A program made the translations under genes and the position numbers. Below are positions 7,516 through 15,003 of a stretch of 21,010 bases of DNA, piece by piece. The notes under the pieces were generated by a model. That model searched no databases. It had not been told where the DNA came from and was given only the letters and a program-made list of their open reading frames with translations. Source of the stretch: Gammaproteobacteria bacterium (GTDB taxonomy: Bacteria > Pseudomonadota > Gammaproteobacteria > CAJXQU01); contig JALSSM010000069.1 in assembly GCA_026984275.1 (NCBI GenBank), positions 1 to 21,010 of the forward strand, read 5' to 3'. Each line of letters begins with the position of its first letter. Positions within the stretch are counted from its first letter, which is position 1.

Positions 7516-8166
7516 TCAGGCTTCAACCAGCCCGTGCCTGATCGCAAGTCTGGCGAGTTCAGCTGTTGTTTTGACCTCAAGTTTGTTTTTGATCTGAGTG
7601 CTATAGTTAGCGACAGTTTTATAGCTAAGCGAAAGACGTTCTGCAATGGTTGCAACATTCGCTCCTTCGGCTAGTAAGCAAAATATTTCAAACTCACGTG
7701 TAGACAGGTTGGTAAAGGGTGAATGACGTCCTCGAGTTTTTTGAATGGCTAGTTTTTGTGCAATCTCGGGATCCAGGTGATCATGACCATTGGCAATTTC
7801 CTGTACAGCTTCAACCAGATCATTTGCTGCCGTGCTTTTAGAAATATACCCTCGGGCGCCAGCCTGCAATGCCTGTTCAACAAAAACAGTATCTTCGTGC
7901 ATGCTGAAAACCAGAATTTTAGCATCGGGATCACGCGCAACAATCCGGCGTATGGCTTCAAGACCGCCGATACCGGGTAAAGACAGGTCCATAATGACCA
8001 CGTCCGGCTGGTAATCCACATAATGTTTGCAGGCAATTTCACCACTTGGAGCTTCGGCGACAATTTCAATGTCAGGGTAATTGTCGAGCAGGTTCTTGTA
8101 GCCTTCGCGGACAACCGCGTGATCATCAACCAGTAAAACTTTAATACAGTTTTTTTTATTTCTCAC
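7516..8166 (-). CDS. NarL/FixJ-family response regulator
   Basis: DNA-binding output half of the two-component pair with the kinase encoded just upstream. The receiver domain (about residues 8-125 from the chosen start) has the acidic pair D14/D15, phospho-acceptor Asp60 (VIMDLSLPG), Ser88 and Lys110 (YISKS). A LuxR-type helix-turn-helix occupies about 152-210 (LSTREFEIFCLLAEGANVATIAERLSLSYKTVANY). Start choice: ATG at 8175 has AGGAG only 1 nt away, while GTG at 8166 has the same AGGAG (8177-8181) at 10 nt, so GTG is preferred, giving 216 residues. Either start overlaps the kinase stop, indicating translational coupling. Target genes are unknown. Closest recalled types are UhpA/UvrY/MoxX-like regulators. 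Confidence 0.92.
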   Translation of the reverse strand: MRNKKNCIKVLLVDDHAVVREGYKNLLDNYPDIEIVAEAPSGEIACKHYVDYQPDVVIMDLSLPGIGGLEAIRRIVARDPDAKILVFSMHEDTVFVEQALQAGARGYISKSTAANDLVEAVQEIANGHDHLDPEIAQKLAIQKTRGRHSPFTNLSTREFEIFCLLAEGANVATIAERLSLSYKTVANYSTQIKNKLEVKTTAELARLAIRHGLVEA

Positions 8167-9496
8167 TAAGAGCATTCTCCTTTTGCAGAGGTAATCTTAC
8201 CTGAATAGTCACTCCATTTCCCTGAGTGCTACTGATCGTATACTCGCCGCCTAAGGCTTCGACACGTTCACGCATGCCAGGTAAACCTAAGCCATGTGTC
8301 TGCTGTTTTGTATCAAACCCCTGTCCATTGTCCTTGATTGTTATTTTGATTGATTTCTCGTCTCCCATCAGATCAATGAAAACATCATCAGCGTTGGCAT
8401 GTTTAGCGACATTGTTTAAACATTCCTGAATCAGGCGATAGACAGTGATAGATATTTCTTTTGAAATGTTATCCAGATGTTTGTTTGTCATATCTAAATG
8501 GCAAAAAGTGTTCTCGTGATGTGTATTCCAGTCATCAACCAGGTCATTGAGTGCGGCTATCAGACCCAGTTCATCAAGAACAACCGGATGCAGTCGTTTC
8601 ATCATGCCGCGAACAACATTGTAAATTCGACTGGAAATATTGGTAATAGTGGCGATGCCTGATTGCACTTTTTCATCCTGACTACGTTTTTCTATGGATG
8701 CGGCAACGGCTTTAATGGCACTGAGAGATTGGCCCATTTCATCATGAAGTTCACGAGCGAGATAACGTCGTTCCTCTTCCTGAATAGCCAGGGACTGTTT
8801 GGTGAGCATTCGGTTTTGTTCACGACTTTCTTCAAGTACACCTGCCATATGATTGAATTTTTCAGTTATTTTATTCAGTTCAGGCAATTTCACACTCTGT
8901 AAACGTGACTGGTAATCACCTTGTTCTATATCATCCAGCCCATTGATGATGGCATTAATCGGTTTTAATAACTTACCAATAATGACAAACAATAAAAGAT
9001 TTGCGATCAGAAAAGAGACAAATAAGAGGCCAAGGAGTGATCGGGCTTCTCCCCAAGCCTCTGTGATCTCATCTGCCGGATCAGGTCTTATGATCAGTTC
9101 ACTTGACGGCATTCCCGCAACCAGAATCGAGTGTCTTAGAACAATACTGGTGGGTTCAACCAGTTTGATGAACCATTCTGGCGCATCAGCTTTGTAATTG
9201 GTTTCTGATTCTGGGTATGGTTCGAGGTCTTCTCCATGAACGATCTCAATATGCAGGTGTCTGGCCTTACCGAAACGCTTGATCTCGTGCATCAATTGAG
9301 ACTGATGCATAATCTGGTTTTCCGGGGTGGTCTGCAGAAAGGCCAGCTCCAGTAATTGTAATGTTAATTTGGCCGTTGATTCAGTTTCATCGGCTAATGC
9401 CTGCCGTGCATTGTGTATAACCAGCCATGTACCAACCAACAAGATGGCAAGGAAAATCAGGCTGACGAGTAAATTCAGGCGAAATCGAAGGCTCAT
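8156..9496 (-). CDS. Membrane sensor histidine kinase, HisKA_3 type with LapD/MoxY-like sensor
   Basis: A 446-residue inner-membrane kinase that should phosphorylate the adjacent NarL-type regulator. TM1 is about residues 8-28, a periplasmic segment of about 120 residues follows, TM2 is about 153-174, and a HAMP region spans 175-228. The periplasmic part begins with QALADETESTAKLTLQLLEL, typical of the LapD/MoxY N-terminal sensor. The dimerisation domain carries EERRYLARELHDEMGQSL with His251 as phospho-acceptor. The ATPase domain has the N box around N341-N342, DNGQGFD (369-375) and GLGLPGMRERV (from 382). The ligand cannot be read from the sequence. It overlaps the regulator start, so the two form an operon. 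The 126-bp region upstream is shared with the divergent lipoprotein gene. Confidence 0.93.
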   Translation of the reverse strand: MSLRFRLNLLVSLIFLAILLVGTWLVIHNARQALADETESTAKLTLQLLELAFLQTTPENQIMHQSQLMHEIKRFGKARHLHIEIVHGEDLEPYPESETNYKADAPEWFIKLVEPTSIVLRHSILVAGMPSSELIIRPDPADEITEAWGEARSLLGLLFVSFLIANLLLFVIIGKLLKPINAIINGLDDIEQGDYQSRLQSVKLPELNKITEKFNHMAGVLEESREQNRMLTKQSLAIQEEERRYLARELHDEMGQSLSAIKAVAASIEKRSQDEKVQSGIATITNISSRIYNVVRGMMKRLHPVVLDELGLIAALNDLVDDWNTHHENTFCHLDMTNKHLDNISKEISITVYRLIQECLNNVAKHANADDVFIDLMGDEKSIKITIKDNGQGFDTKQQTHGLGLPGMRERVEALGGEYTISSTQGNGVTIQVRLPLQKENALSEK

Positions 9497-9557
9497 TTAT
9501 ATTCCAGAATTATGTTTGGGGGATTTTCACCTTAAATAAAGTATTCAGCAACTAACT

Positions 9558-9604
9558 TATCATGATGATTTTTTTAGAAAATTATGCTAACTTCATGATA
9601 TAAA
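9558..9604 (+). promoter_or_regulatory. Extended -10 promoter with flanking inverted repeat upstream of the SPOR-like lipoprotein
   Basis: TG-A-TATAAA (9596-9604) is an extended -10 box about 18 nt before the lipoprotein ATG at 9623. TATCATGA (9558-9565) and TCATGATA (9593-9600) are perfect inverted repeats 35 bp apart centre to centre, and the second overlaps the -10 box. The spacing suits a dimeric repressor or regulator bound on one DNA face over more than three turns, possibly the neighbouring NarL-type regulator (inference only). Confidence 0.4.
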
Positions 9605-9622
9605 ATAATAATATTATTAAAG

Positions 9623-10114
9623 ATGAAAAATAATATATTGCCGATAGCATTAATCATTACCAGTTTTTGCCTGGCGGGTTGTTCTACATTTAATGTGGGT
9701 TCCCTCGCTACATTGGTCGTAACAGGTAAAGGACTCGGAGATCATACCTTATCCGTTGTGACTGGTCAGGATTGTCACTTTTTCAATATCATACAGAAGG
9801 AGAGAATTTGTATTATGGATAACTCTGCAGAAATGTTGTTGTTAACCAGTGAGCAGGAAATTGATGATTCATTGAAGGTTGAACGACTGAATAATCATCT
9901 GGTTAACAATACATATCTGGTGATTGGTAGCTTTTCTGACCAGGTATTTGCCGAATCCTGTCAGACTGAATATATGCACTGGAATTCACAGGTTATCCTG
10001 TCAGATACAAAATATCGAGTTGTTATTGGTCCTGTTAGTCAGCAGGATGAAGAACATTTGAAAAAGAGTTTAATCAATGAGGGAGTTGAATCTCCATGGC
10101 TTCTCACATTGTAA
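9623..10114 (+). CDS. SPOR-like domain lipoprotein
   Basis: A 163-residue predicted lipoprotein. The signal peptide ends in lipobox LAGC with Cys20 as the lipidated residue; residue 21 is Ser, which favours the outer membrane. The middle (about 33-65) holds TGKGLGDHTLSVVTGQDC and IIQKERIC, a cysteine-containing segment recalled from other proteobacterial SPOR-type lipoproteins. The C-terminal part, about 96-163, starts TYLVIGSFSDQVFAESCQ and ends YRVVIGPVSQQDEEHLKKSL, consistent with a SPOR fold that binds denuded peptidoglycan. No good Shine-Dalgarno is visible; the leader is AT-only. It starts 57 nt ahead of dsbB in the same direction and may be co-transcribed. Exact function unknown; a weak SPOR match is the main uncertainty. 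Confidence 0.8.
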   Translation: MKNNILPIALIITSFCLAGCSTFNVGSLATLVVTGKGLGDHTLSVVTGQDCHFFNIIQKERICIMDNSAEMLLLTSEQEIDDSLKVERLNNHLVNNTYLVIGSFSDQVFAESCQTEYMHWNSQVILSDTKYRVVIGPVSQQDEEHLKKSLINEGVESPWLLTL

Positions 10115-10158
10115 TTCCTGTAATAGTAGAATAATTAAAAACAGAGGCAAGATTTGTG

Positions 10159-10164
10159 TAAAAT
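10159..10164 (+). promoter_or_regulatory. Candidate -10 box immediately upstream of dsbB
   Basis: TAAAAT lies 6 nt before the ATG at 10171, with TTAAAA (10135-10140) 18 bp upstream as a weak -35. If used, the dsbB transcript would be leaderless or nearly so, which would fit the absence of a Shine-Dalgarno. Read-through from the lipoprotein gene is an equally good explanation. Confidence 0.25.
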
Positions 10165-10170
10165 AACCCC

Positions 10171-10665
10171 ATGATGAATTCGAGAACAATTTTTTTATTT
10201 ATTTTTCTGGCTTGTACAGGATTGCTGGGCTTCGGGTTTTACCTGCAGTATTTTCAGGGATTGGAACCCTGTGTTTTGTGCATGGTGCAACGATTATTTT
10301 TTATCTTGATCGGTCTGACAGCATTAATTGCTTTTTTGCATAACCCTGGTCGAACGGGAATCCGTGTCTATGCTTTCTTAGCGGCTTTGTTTTCAGCTTG
10401 CGGTGCAGGAATTGCTGGTCGTCAGATTTGGTTACAACATCTTCCACCTGACAAGGTACCTGAGTGTGGTCCTGATCTGTTTTTTATGCTCGAGTCTTAT
10501 CCATTAACAGAAGCTCTGATGACAGCCTTACAAGGCACAGGCGACTGTGCAGAAGTAGTCTGGACATTTCTTGGCTTTTCGATCCCTGAGTGGGCAATTG
10601 TCATTTTCGTCGGGATTTTTCTGGCGAGCGTTTTTATGATCCTGAAACGTCAGCGGGTCGTGTGA
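10171..10665 (+). CDS. dsbB: Disulfide bond formation protein B (quinone-linked DsbA oxidase)
   Basis: Inner-membrane protein that reoxidises periplasmic DsbA and passes the electrons to quinone. The 164 residues contain four hydrophobic segments (about 7-27, 40-57, 66-84 and 140-160). The first periplasmic loop carries CVLC (Cys34 and Cys37) followed by QR (40-41) near the quinone site. The second loop carries Cys99 and Cys126. All four essential cysteines are present. No dsbA lies in the window. The ATG pair at 10171/10174 leaves one residue of uncertainty. The 3' end overlaps the convergent YyaL-type gene by 32 bp. Confidence 0.95.
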   Translation: MMNSRTIFLFIFLACTGLLGFGFYLQYFQGLEPCVLCMVQRLFFILIGLTALIAFLHNPGRTGIRVYAFLAALFSACGAGIAGRQIWLQHLPPDKVPECGPDLFFMLESYPLTEALMTALQGTGDCAEVVWTFLGFSIPEWAIVIFVGIFLASVFMILKRQRVV

Positions 10666-13027
10666 TAGAAAGATTGACGGTCTCTGGCGCTAAACAGGCT
10701 TCCTTGTTACAAGCCTGAATTTGTACAGAAACATTGACCGGAAAAGCAGTTTTGCCCATATTAGATTTAGCTTTCGGTTTCAGTTTCGCCCGGATCTGTA
10801 TTTTACCCTGGTAAAGTGCCAATGGTTGTTCTTCAAAGTCAAGTTTTTTCATGAATGCTTCTGGATACTGTGGTGATTCCAGTTCCCACCCGTCATCATG
10901 TACGACACTGATTTTCGTTGGAATTAGATCTTTTTGTAAAGTTTTCTCAGCGTTTATATGCCAGCCTTCCGCCATATTCATATTGATAACCAGATCATAT
11001 TGATGCTCTTTGCTGTTTTCTATTTGTCCTGTCATCCGGATCGCACCTCTGGCGGCATATTGTCTGGCTGAGATTTCTCCATTTAAGAGCTCATCCAGTT
11101 GTGCCAGCATATAGGCGTAAGAAGCAGGAAATTCTGCAATCGATCCTGAAAAGGCGTTGAAGACTCTATTTGCCACATCCTCGTATTCGAGTTTACCCGT
11201 ACGGCGTGCCAGTCTTGAAAGTAACCTGACAGCAACAGAATTACCGGATGGAGTTGCACCATCGTGAGTACTTTTGGGTTGGGCAAACAGGATCTCATCA
11301 GTACCCATCACAAACGCTCCTGACTTTTTATCCAGAAATTTAGACATCATTTCATCCGTGATCATTTGTGCCCGATCCAGCCATTTCTGTTCCCCAGTGA
11401 CATCGTAAAGTTCCAGAAGGGCTTCCCCGAAATGAGCATAATCTTCTTGCCTTGCTGCAATTGACGACTTTCCTCGCAGGTTAACTCGCCAGAGTTTTCC
11501 TTCGGCAGGTCGCTGTTTTTTCCAGAGAAAATCAGCTGATTGCATAGCTACTTCGATATAGCGATCTTCATTAAGAATATCACCCACTTCGGCCAGTGCT
11601 GTGATCATCATCCCATTCCAGGCAACAATGATCTTGTCGTCCGTGAGTGGTGGAATCCGTTTCTCACGCTGTTTCCTGAGTGTTTCATTGATACGATCAA
11701 TTTGGGTTAATAAGTCAGCCAGTTCAATACCTTCCTGCAAGGCAAACTCAGTGAGTGGTTTTGGAAGGTGAAGAATATTTTTTCCTTCAAAATTACCTTT
11801 GGTTGTGATCCCATACAAACGAATCACGAAATCAGCATCTTCTTTATTGAGCAAACTTCGAATTTCTTTTTCAGACCAGAGAAAAAAAATGCCTTCCTCA
11901 CCTTCGCTGTCGGCATCGGTGGCCGAATAAAAGCCACCATTATTGGTTGCGGTCATTTCCCGCAGTACATAATCCAGTGTTTGTCGGGCAATACGCGCAT
12001 GTAGAGGGTTGCCATTCTGACGCCAGGCTTCAGCATAAACGCGTGCAAGATAGGCCTGGTTATAGAGCATTTTTTCAAAGTGTGGCACCAGCCAGCGATC
12101 ATCTGTGGAATAACGATGGAAACCACCACCCACCTGATCATAAATTCCACCCTGGGCCATCGCACTGAGTGTATGTTCCAACGCCTCTGATTTCTGATCA
12201 GACTTGGCTGTCTGTAATAATAGTAACAGTGAAGGCTCGTTAGGAAACTTGGGTGCCTGGCTAAATCCACCATTGAGTGGATCATAGCGGGATAAAACGC
12301 TCTCAACAGCCTGTTTGATAACATTTTGCCCTAATTCCTGAACAGCACTACGAGTTGAGGTGGCCTGTTGGACCGCCGCTGATAATTCTTCAGCCTGAGC
12401 GACGATTTGATCATTTCGCTCTTCCCATGCTTGTGAAACCTTATTAATCAGTTCTGTAAAATTGGCGGGTGGATAATAGGTGCCGCCAAAAAAAGGTTTT
12501 CCATCTGGTAACAGGAATGAAGACATTGGCCAGCCTCCACTGCCGGTCATCATCATAACCGCCGTCATATAGGTTTCATCGACGTCGGGGTGTTGTTCTC
12601 TATCAACTTTAATGGCAATGAAATTTTCATTGAGTTGTTTGGCAATCTCTACATTTTCAAAACTTTCCTCTTCCATGACATGGCACCAGTGACAGGTAGC
12701 GTAACCAATCGACAGGAAGACCGGTTTGTTTTCTTTTTTTGCCTGATCAAAAGCCTCTTTTCCCCATGGGTACCAATTAACTGGATTATGTGCATGTTGT
12801 AATAAATACGGTGAATCTTCGAGGATCAGACGATTGGTGTACATGGGGTGGCCATTTCTGTCGAGATGACGAGTACGAGGTTTATAATCTGATCCTTTGC
12901 TCTCAAGAGCCGTGTTTATTTGATTTTGTAGTGTTTCAGAATATTTCATGGCACCCGGATGGATTTTTGTCAGCCCAGATTGACAAACGAAAATCAGGCT
13001 TATAAACAGAAAGATTTTGCGGATCAT
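10634..13027 (-). CDS. Exported thioredoxin-fold YyaL/DUF255-family protein fused to a DsbD-alpha-like domain
   Basis: A 797-residue protein with a Sec signal peptide (about 1-20), so a periplasmic location is inferred. Residues about 60-185 are the DUF255 thioredoxin-like domain (SPYLLQHAHNPVNWYPWG, then SIGYATCHWCHVMEEESF with Cys112 and Cys115, later GGWPMSSFLLPDGKPFFGGTYYPP). An alpha/alpha-barrel region follows to about 665 (APKFPNE, GGIYDQVGGGFHRYSTD, VPHFEKMLYNQA, DADSEGEEG). The YyaL/SPATA20 family usually ends here near 690 residues. The extra C-terminal 120 residues (GWHINAEKTLQKDLIPTK, then QACNKEACLAPETV with Cys773 and Cys778) resemble DsbD-alpha (DsbD_N), which relays reducing equivalents in the periplasm. 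No enzyme activity is firmly known for YyaL proteins. The opposite strand encodes dsbB, overlapping 32 bp. Confidence 0.88.
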   Translation of the reverse strand: MIRKIFLFISLIFVCQSGLTKIHPGAMKYSETLQNQINTALESKGSDYKPRTRHLDRNGHPMYTNRLILEDSPYLLQHAHNPVNWYPWGKEAFDQAKKENKPVFLSIGYATCHWCHVMEEESFENVEIAKQLNENFIAIKVDREQHPDVDETYMTAVMMMTGSGGWPMSSFLLPDGKPFFGGTYYPPANFTELINKVSQAWEERNDQIVAQAEELSAAVQQATSTRSAVQELGQNVIKQAVESVLSRYDPLNGGFSQAPKFPNEPSLLLLLQTAKSDQKSEALEHTLSAMAQGGIYDQVGGGFHRYSTDDRWLVPHFEKMLYNQAYLARVYAEAWRQNGNPLHARIARQTLDYVLREMTATNNGGFYSATDADSEGEEGIFFLWSEKEIRSLLNKEDADFVIRLYGITTKGNFEGKNILHLPKPLTEFALQEGIELADLLTQIDRINETLRKQREKRIPPLTDDKIIVAWNGMMITALAEVGDILNEDRYIEVAMQSADFLWKKQRPAEGKLWRVNLRGKSSIAARQEDYAHFGEALLELYDVTGEQKWLDRAQMITDEMMSKFLDKKSGAFVMGTDEILFAQPKSTHDGATPSGNSVAVRLLSRLARRTGKLEYEDVANRVFNAFSGSIAEFPASYAYMLAQLDELLNGEISARQYAARGAIRMTGQIENSKEHQYDLVINMNMAEGWHINAEKTLQKDLIPTKISVVHDDGWELESPQYPEAFMKKLDFEEQPLALYQGKIQIRAKLKPKAKSNMGKTAFPVNVSVQIQACNKEACLAPETVNLSITRPADVSGS

Positions 13028-13106
13028 TATTTCTTAAATTCATTTTTGAACAGTGATAGTTGAGACAGTTTAACAAATTATGATGCCACCAGCCTGCGCC
13101 AAAATA

Positions 13107-13152
13107 TTGACTCCGTGTGTTTTATGATATAATGCATCCCTCTTTTGAGGGA
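13107..13152 (+). promoter_or_regulatory. Strong promoter and leader hairpin of the SpoIIE-type phosphatase gene
   Basis: TTGACT (13107-13112) is followed after 15 bp by an extended -10, TG-A-TATAAT (13125-13133). The predicted start near 13139-13140 lies inside a hairpin, TCCCTC (13137-13142) pairing with GAGGGA (13147-13152) around TTTT. The spacer is shorter than ideal, but the extended -10 compensates. The leader would be about 52 nt. Confidence 0.65.
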
Positions 13153-13191
13153 GAGGGGCAAGAACAAAATAAATGACAGGCTTGCGCCATT

Positions 13192-14571
13192 ATGGATAAA
13201 CTTAAACTCGATTTGACCGGAATTTTCCGGGAAGTCTCTCCCTATCAGGTTAAATTACTGTTCAGACAGTTGATCCACACCTCTATCTCCAGCTTTATTG
13301 CTGCCGTTTTTATTACCGTTGTTCTATGGCCTGTCGCCAGTCATCAATGGTTAATGATCTGGTTCGGTCTTGTTTGTCTGATCGCTGTTGCCAGGATATT
13401 TCTGGTTTATCGATTTAAGATAAAAAAACCAGAAAATTCCCAGTTAGCTCCCTGGCGAGTTGCTTGTCTGATTCTGATCATTCTGGCCGGTCTCACATGG
13501 GGTTCATTAGCGTTTATCTTTGATTTTAACTGGTCAGCATTTCATCAATTCTCAGTCATCACCGTATTATTTATTATGGCTCTGGGTTCTATTCCTGCCT
13601 ATGCGACAATTCTGCCCATTTATCTGATCTCTCTGGCTACAATTCTTGTGCCCATAGCCGCAATTTTTATGCTCTCTGGTGTCAAGGAATATCCACTTTA
13701 TGGCCTGGGTTTGCTCTTTCTTTGTTTGCTCCTGTTTTCAATTTCAAAACGGTACCATGACAGCGTGATCAAGGAGATTGGGAAGAATCATAATTATCGT
13801 AAAGACTATCATGATCTTAAATCATCTCACGATGAACTTAGCCTTGCTCTTGAAGAAAAAGACGCCGAAGAAAAAATTGCTCGTGCTGTCTATACACGCA
13901 TTGCGAAGCTTCAGCCTGTTGATAAATATGGGATCAAAGGTCTGGTCGAACCGATGGGGCATTTCAGTGGTGATTTTATTTACTACGCATTAACGCCGCA
14001 GGGTGATGCATACGTTCTCTTTGCAGATTTTTCCGGCCACGGTTTGCCCGCTGCACTGGGAGCAATTCCCGTCTCTTCAATTTTCTATAGCATGACGGCT
14101 AAAGGATTGACACCAGAGGAGATCATCAAAGAACTCAATGTCAATTTACACGCACAGTTATCAACCGCACAATTTTGCTGTGCCTGTTTTATCGCACTTG
14201 ATCCAGCAAGAACCCATGCGAAAATCTGGAATGGTGGTATTCCGGATGTTCTGGTTGTTTCAGCACAGGATCATTCAATTCAGCGAATTTCTTCGACGAA
14301 TATACCCTTAGGGATACAAACTGGCGAAGAAAATAATAACTTTGAGTCGATCAGCCTTGCAAAAGGTGACGTTGTATTTGCCTATACCGATGGTGTGATT
14401 GAAGCATGGAATGATGAAGATGAGGTTTTTGGCAAGGATCGCCTCGAACAACACCTGATCGAAAATTATCGTAATCCAGATTTACTTCAAATCATTAAAT
14501 CAGAAATCGACAAGCACTCTGAAACCAGAATACAGGAAGATGATATCTCCATGTTGGAGGTCAGATGTTGA
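13192..14571 (+). CDS. Membrane PP2C/SpoIIE-type serine phosphatase
   Basis: A 459-residue protein with six predicted membrane helices (about 30-49, 53-74, 89-110, 119-139, 141-162 and 168-186), a charged coiled-coil linker (about 187-245) and a cytoplasmic SpoIIE-type phosphatase domain to the end. Metal-binding and catalytic motifs are intact: FSGDF with Asp261, FADFSGHG with Asp279, AYTDGVIEAWN with Asp410, and EDDIS near 449-453. Such enzymes dephosphorylate anti-sigma-factor antagonists, but no STAS or RsbW-type partner is in the window, so the substrate is unknown. The ATG has no clear Shine-Dalgarno. A short upstream frame (13173-13199) overlaps it. Convergent with the thioesterase gene; 7 bp separate the stops. 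Confidence 0.9.
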   Translation: MDKLKLDLTGIFREVSPYQVKLLFRQLIHTSISSFIAAVFITVVLWPVASHQWLMIWFGLVCLIAVARIFLVYRFKIKKPENSQLAPWRVACLILIILAGLTWGSLAFIFDFNWSAFHQFSVITVLFIMALGSIPAYATILPIYLISLATILVPIAAIFMLSGVKEYPLYGLGLLFLCLLLFSISKRYHDSVIKEIGKNHNYRKDYHDLKSSHDELSLALEEKDAEEKIARAVYTRIAKLQPVDKYGIKGLVEPMGHFSGDFIYYALTPQGDAYVLFADFSGHGLPAALGAIPVSSIFYSMTAKGLTPEEIIKELNVNLHAQLSTAQFCCACFIALDPARTHAKIWNGGIPDVLVVSAQDHSIQRISSTNIPLGIQTGEENNNFESISLAKGDVVFAYTDGVIEAWNDEDEVFGKDRLEQHLIENYRNPDLLQIIKSEIDKHSETRIQEDDISMLEVRC

Positions 14572-14578
14572 TTGTGCT

Positions 14579-14992
14579 TCACCGTATCGTTTGTAATTTT
14601 TCAAGAATCGCTTCAGGAATAGGACAAGGACGTACTTTTTTAGTATCTACACAGACGACAACTACCGTTGCCTGATTAAGAACATCCCCTTGTTCATTTT
14701 CTTTGTAGACCTTCTGATCAAAGTGAAAACTTGATCGTTTAAAGGAAGACACGTCAGATGTGACCCACAAAAGATCGTTATATCGGGCGGGTAATAAATA
14801 CTCCATGTTAACCGCTTTGACGACGAACATGACGTTGAGCTCTCGCATCAGATCATCCTGTTCAAAACCCACTTTGCGTAAATATTCGGTTCTGGCACGT
14901 TCGTAGAATTTGAGATAGTTGCCATAATAAACCACGCCCATCGTATCGACATCTTCATGATAGACACGGACTGGCCAGCCAAATTGATGCAT
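14579..14992 (-). CDS. ybgC: YbgC/FadM-type acyl-CoA thioesterase
   Basis: A 137-residue hotdog-fold thioesterase that hydrolyses acyl-CoA thioesters. FGWPVRVYHEDVDTMGVVYYGNYL at the N-terminus matches E. coli YbgC, with Asp16 at the catalytic Asp position, followed by KFYERARTEYLRKVGF and later VVVVCVDTKKVRP. The ATG at 14992 has GGGAG upstream (14998-15002) and matches the family start. An ATG at 15046 would add 18 residues inside epmB and is not favoured. It begins 11 bp after the epmB stop, so the two are probably one operon. In E. coli ybgC leads the tol-pal cluster; here it does not, so its physiological partner is uncertain. Confidence 0.9.
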   Translation of the reverse strand: MHQFGWPVRVYHEDVDTMGVVYYGNYLKFYERARTEYLRKVGFEQDDLMRELNVMFVVKAVNMEYLLPARYNDLLWVTSDVSSFKRSSFHFDQKVYKENEQGDVLNQATVVVVCVDTKKVRPCPIPEAILEKLQTIR

Positions 14993-15003
14993 CGTTTTCT
15001 CCC

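Noticed and set aside
12980..13027. Possible lipoprotein signal in the YyaL-type protein (Cys15 in LIFVCQS)
   Set aside because: The residue before Cys is Val, which does not fit the lipobox; a normal Sec signal peptide is more likely.
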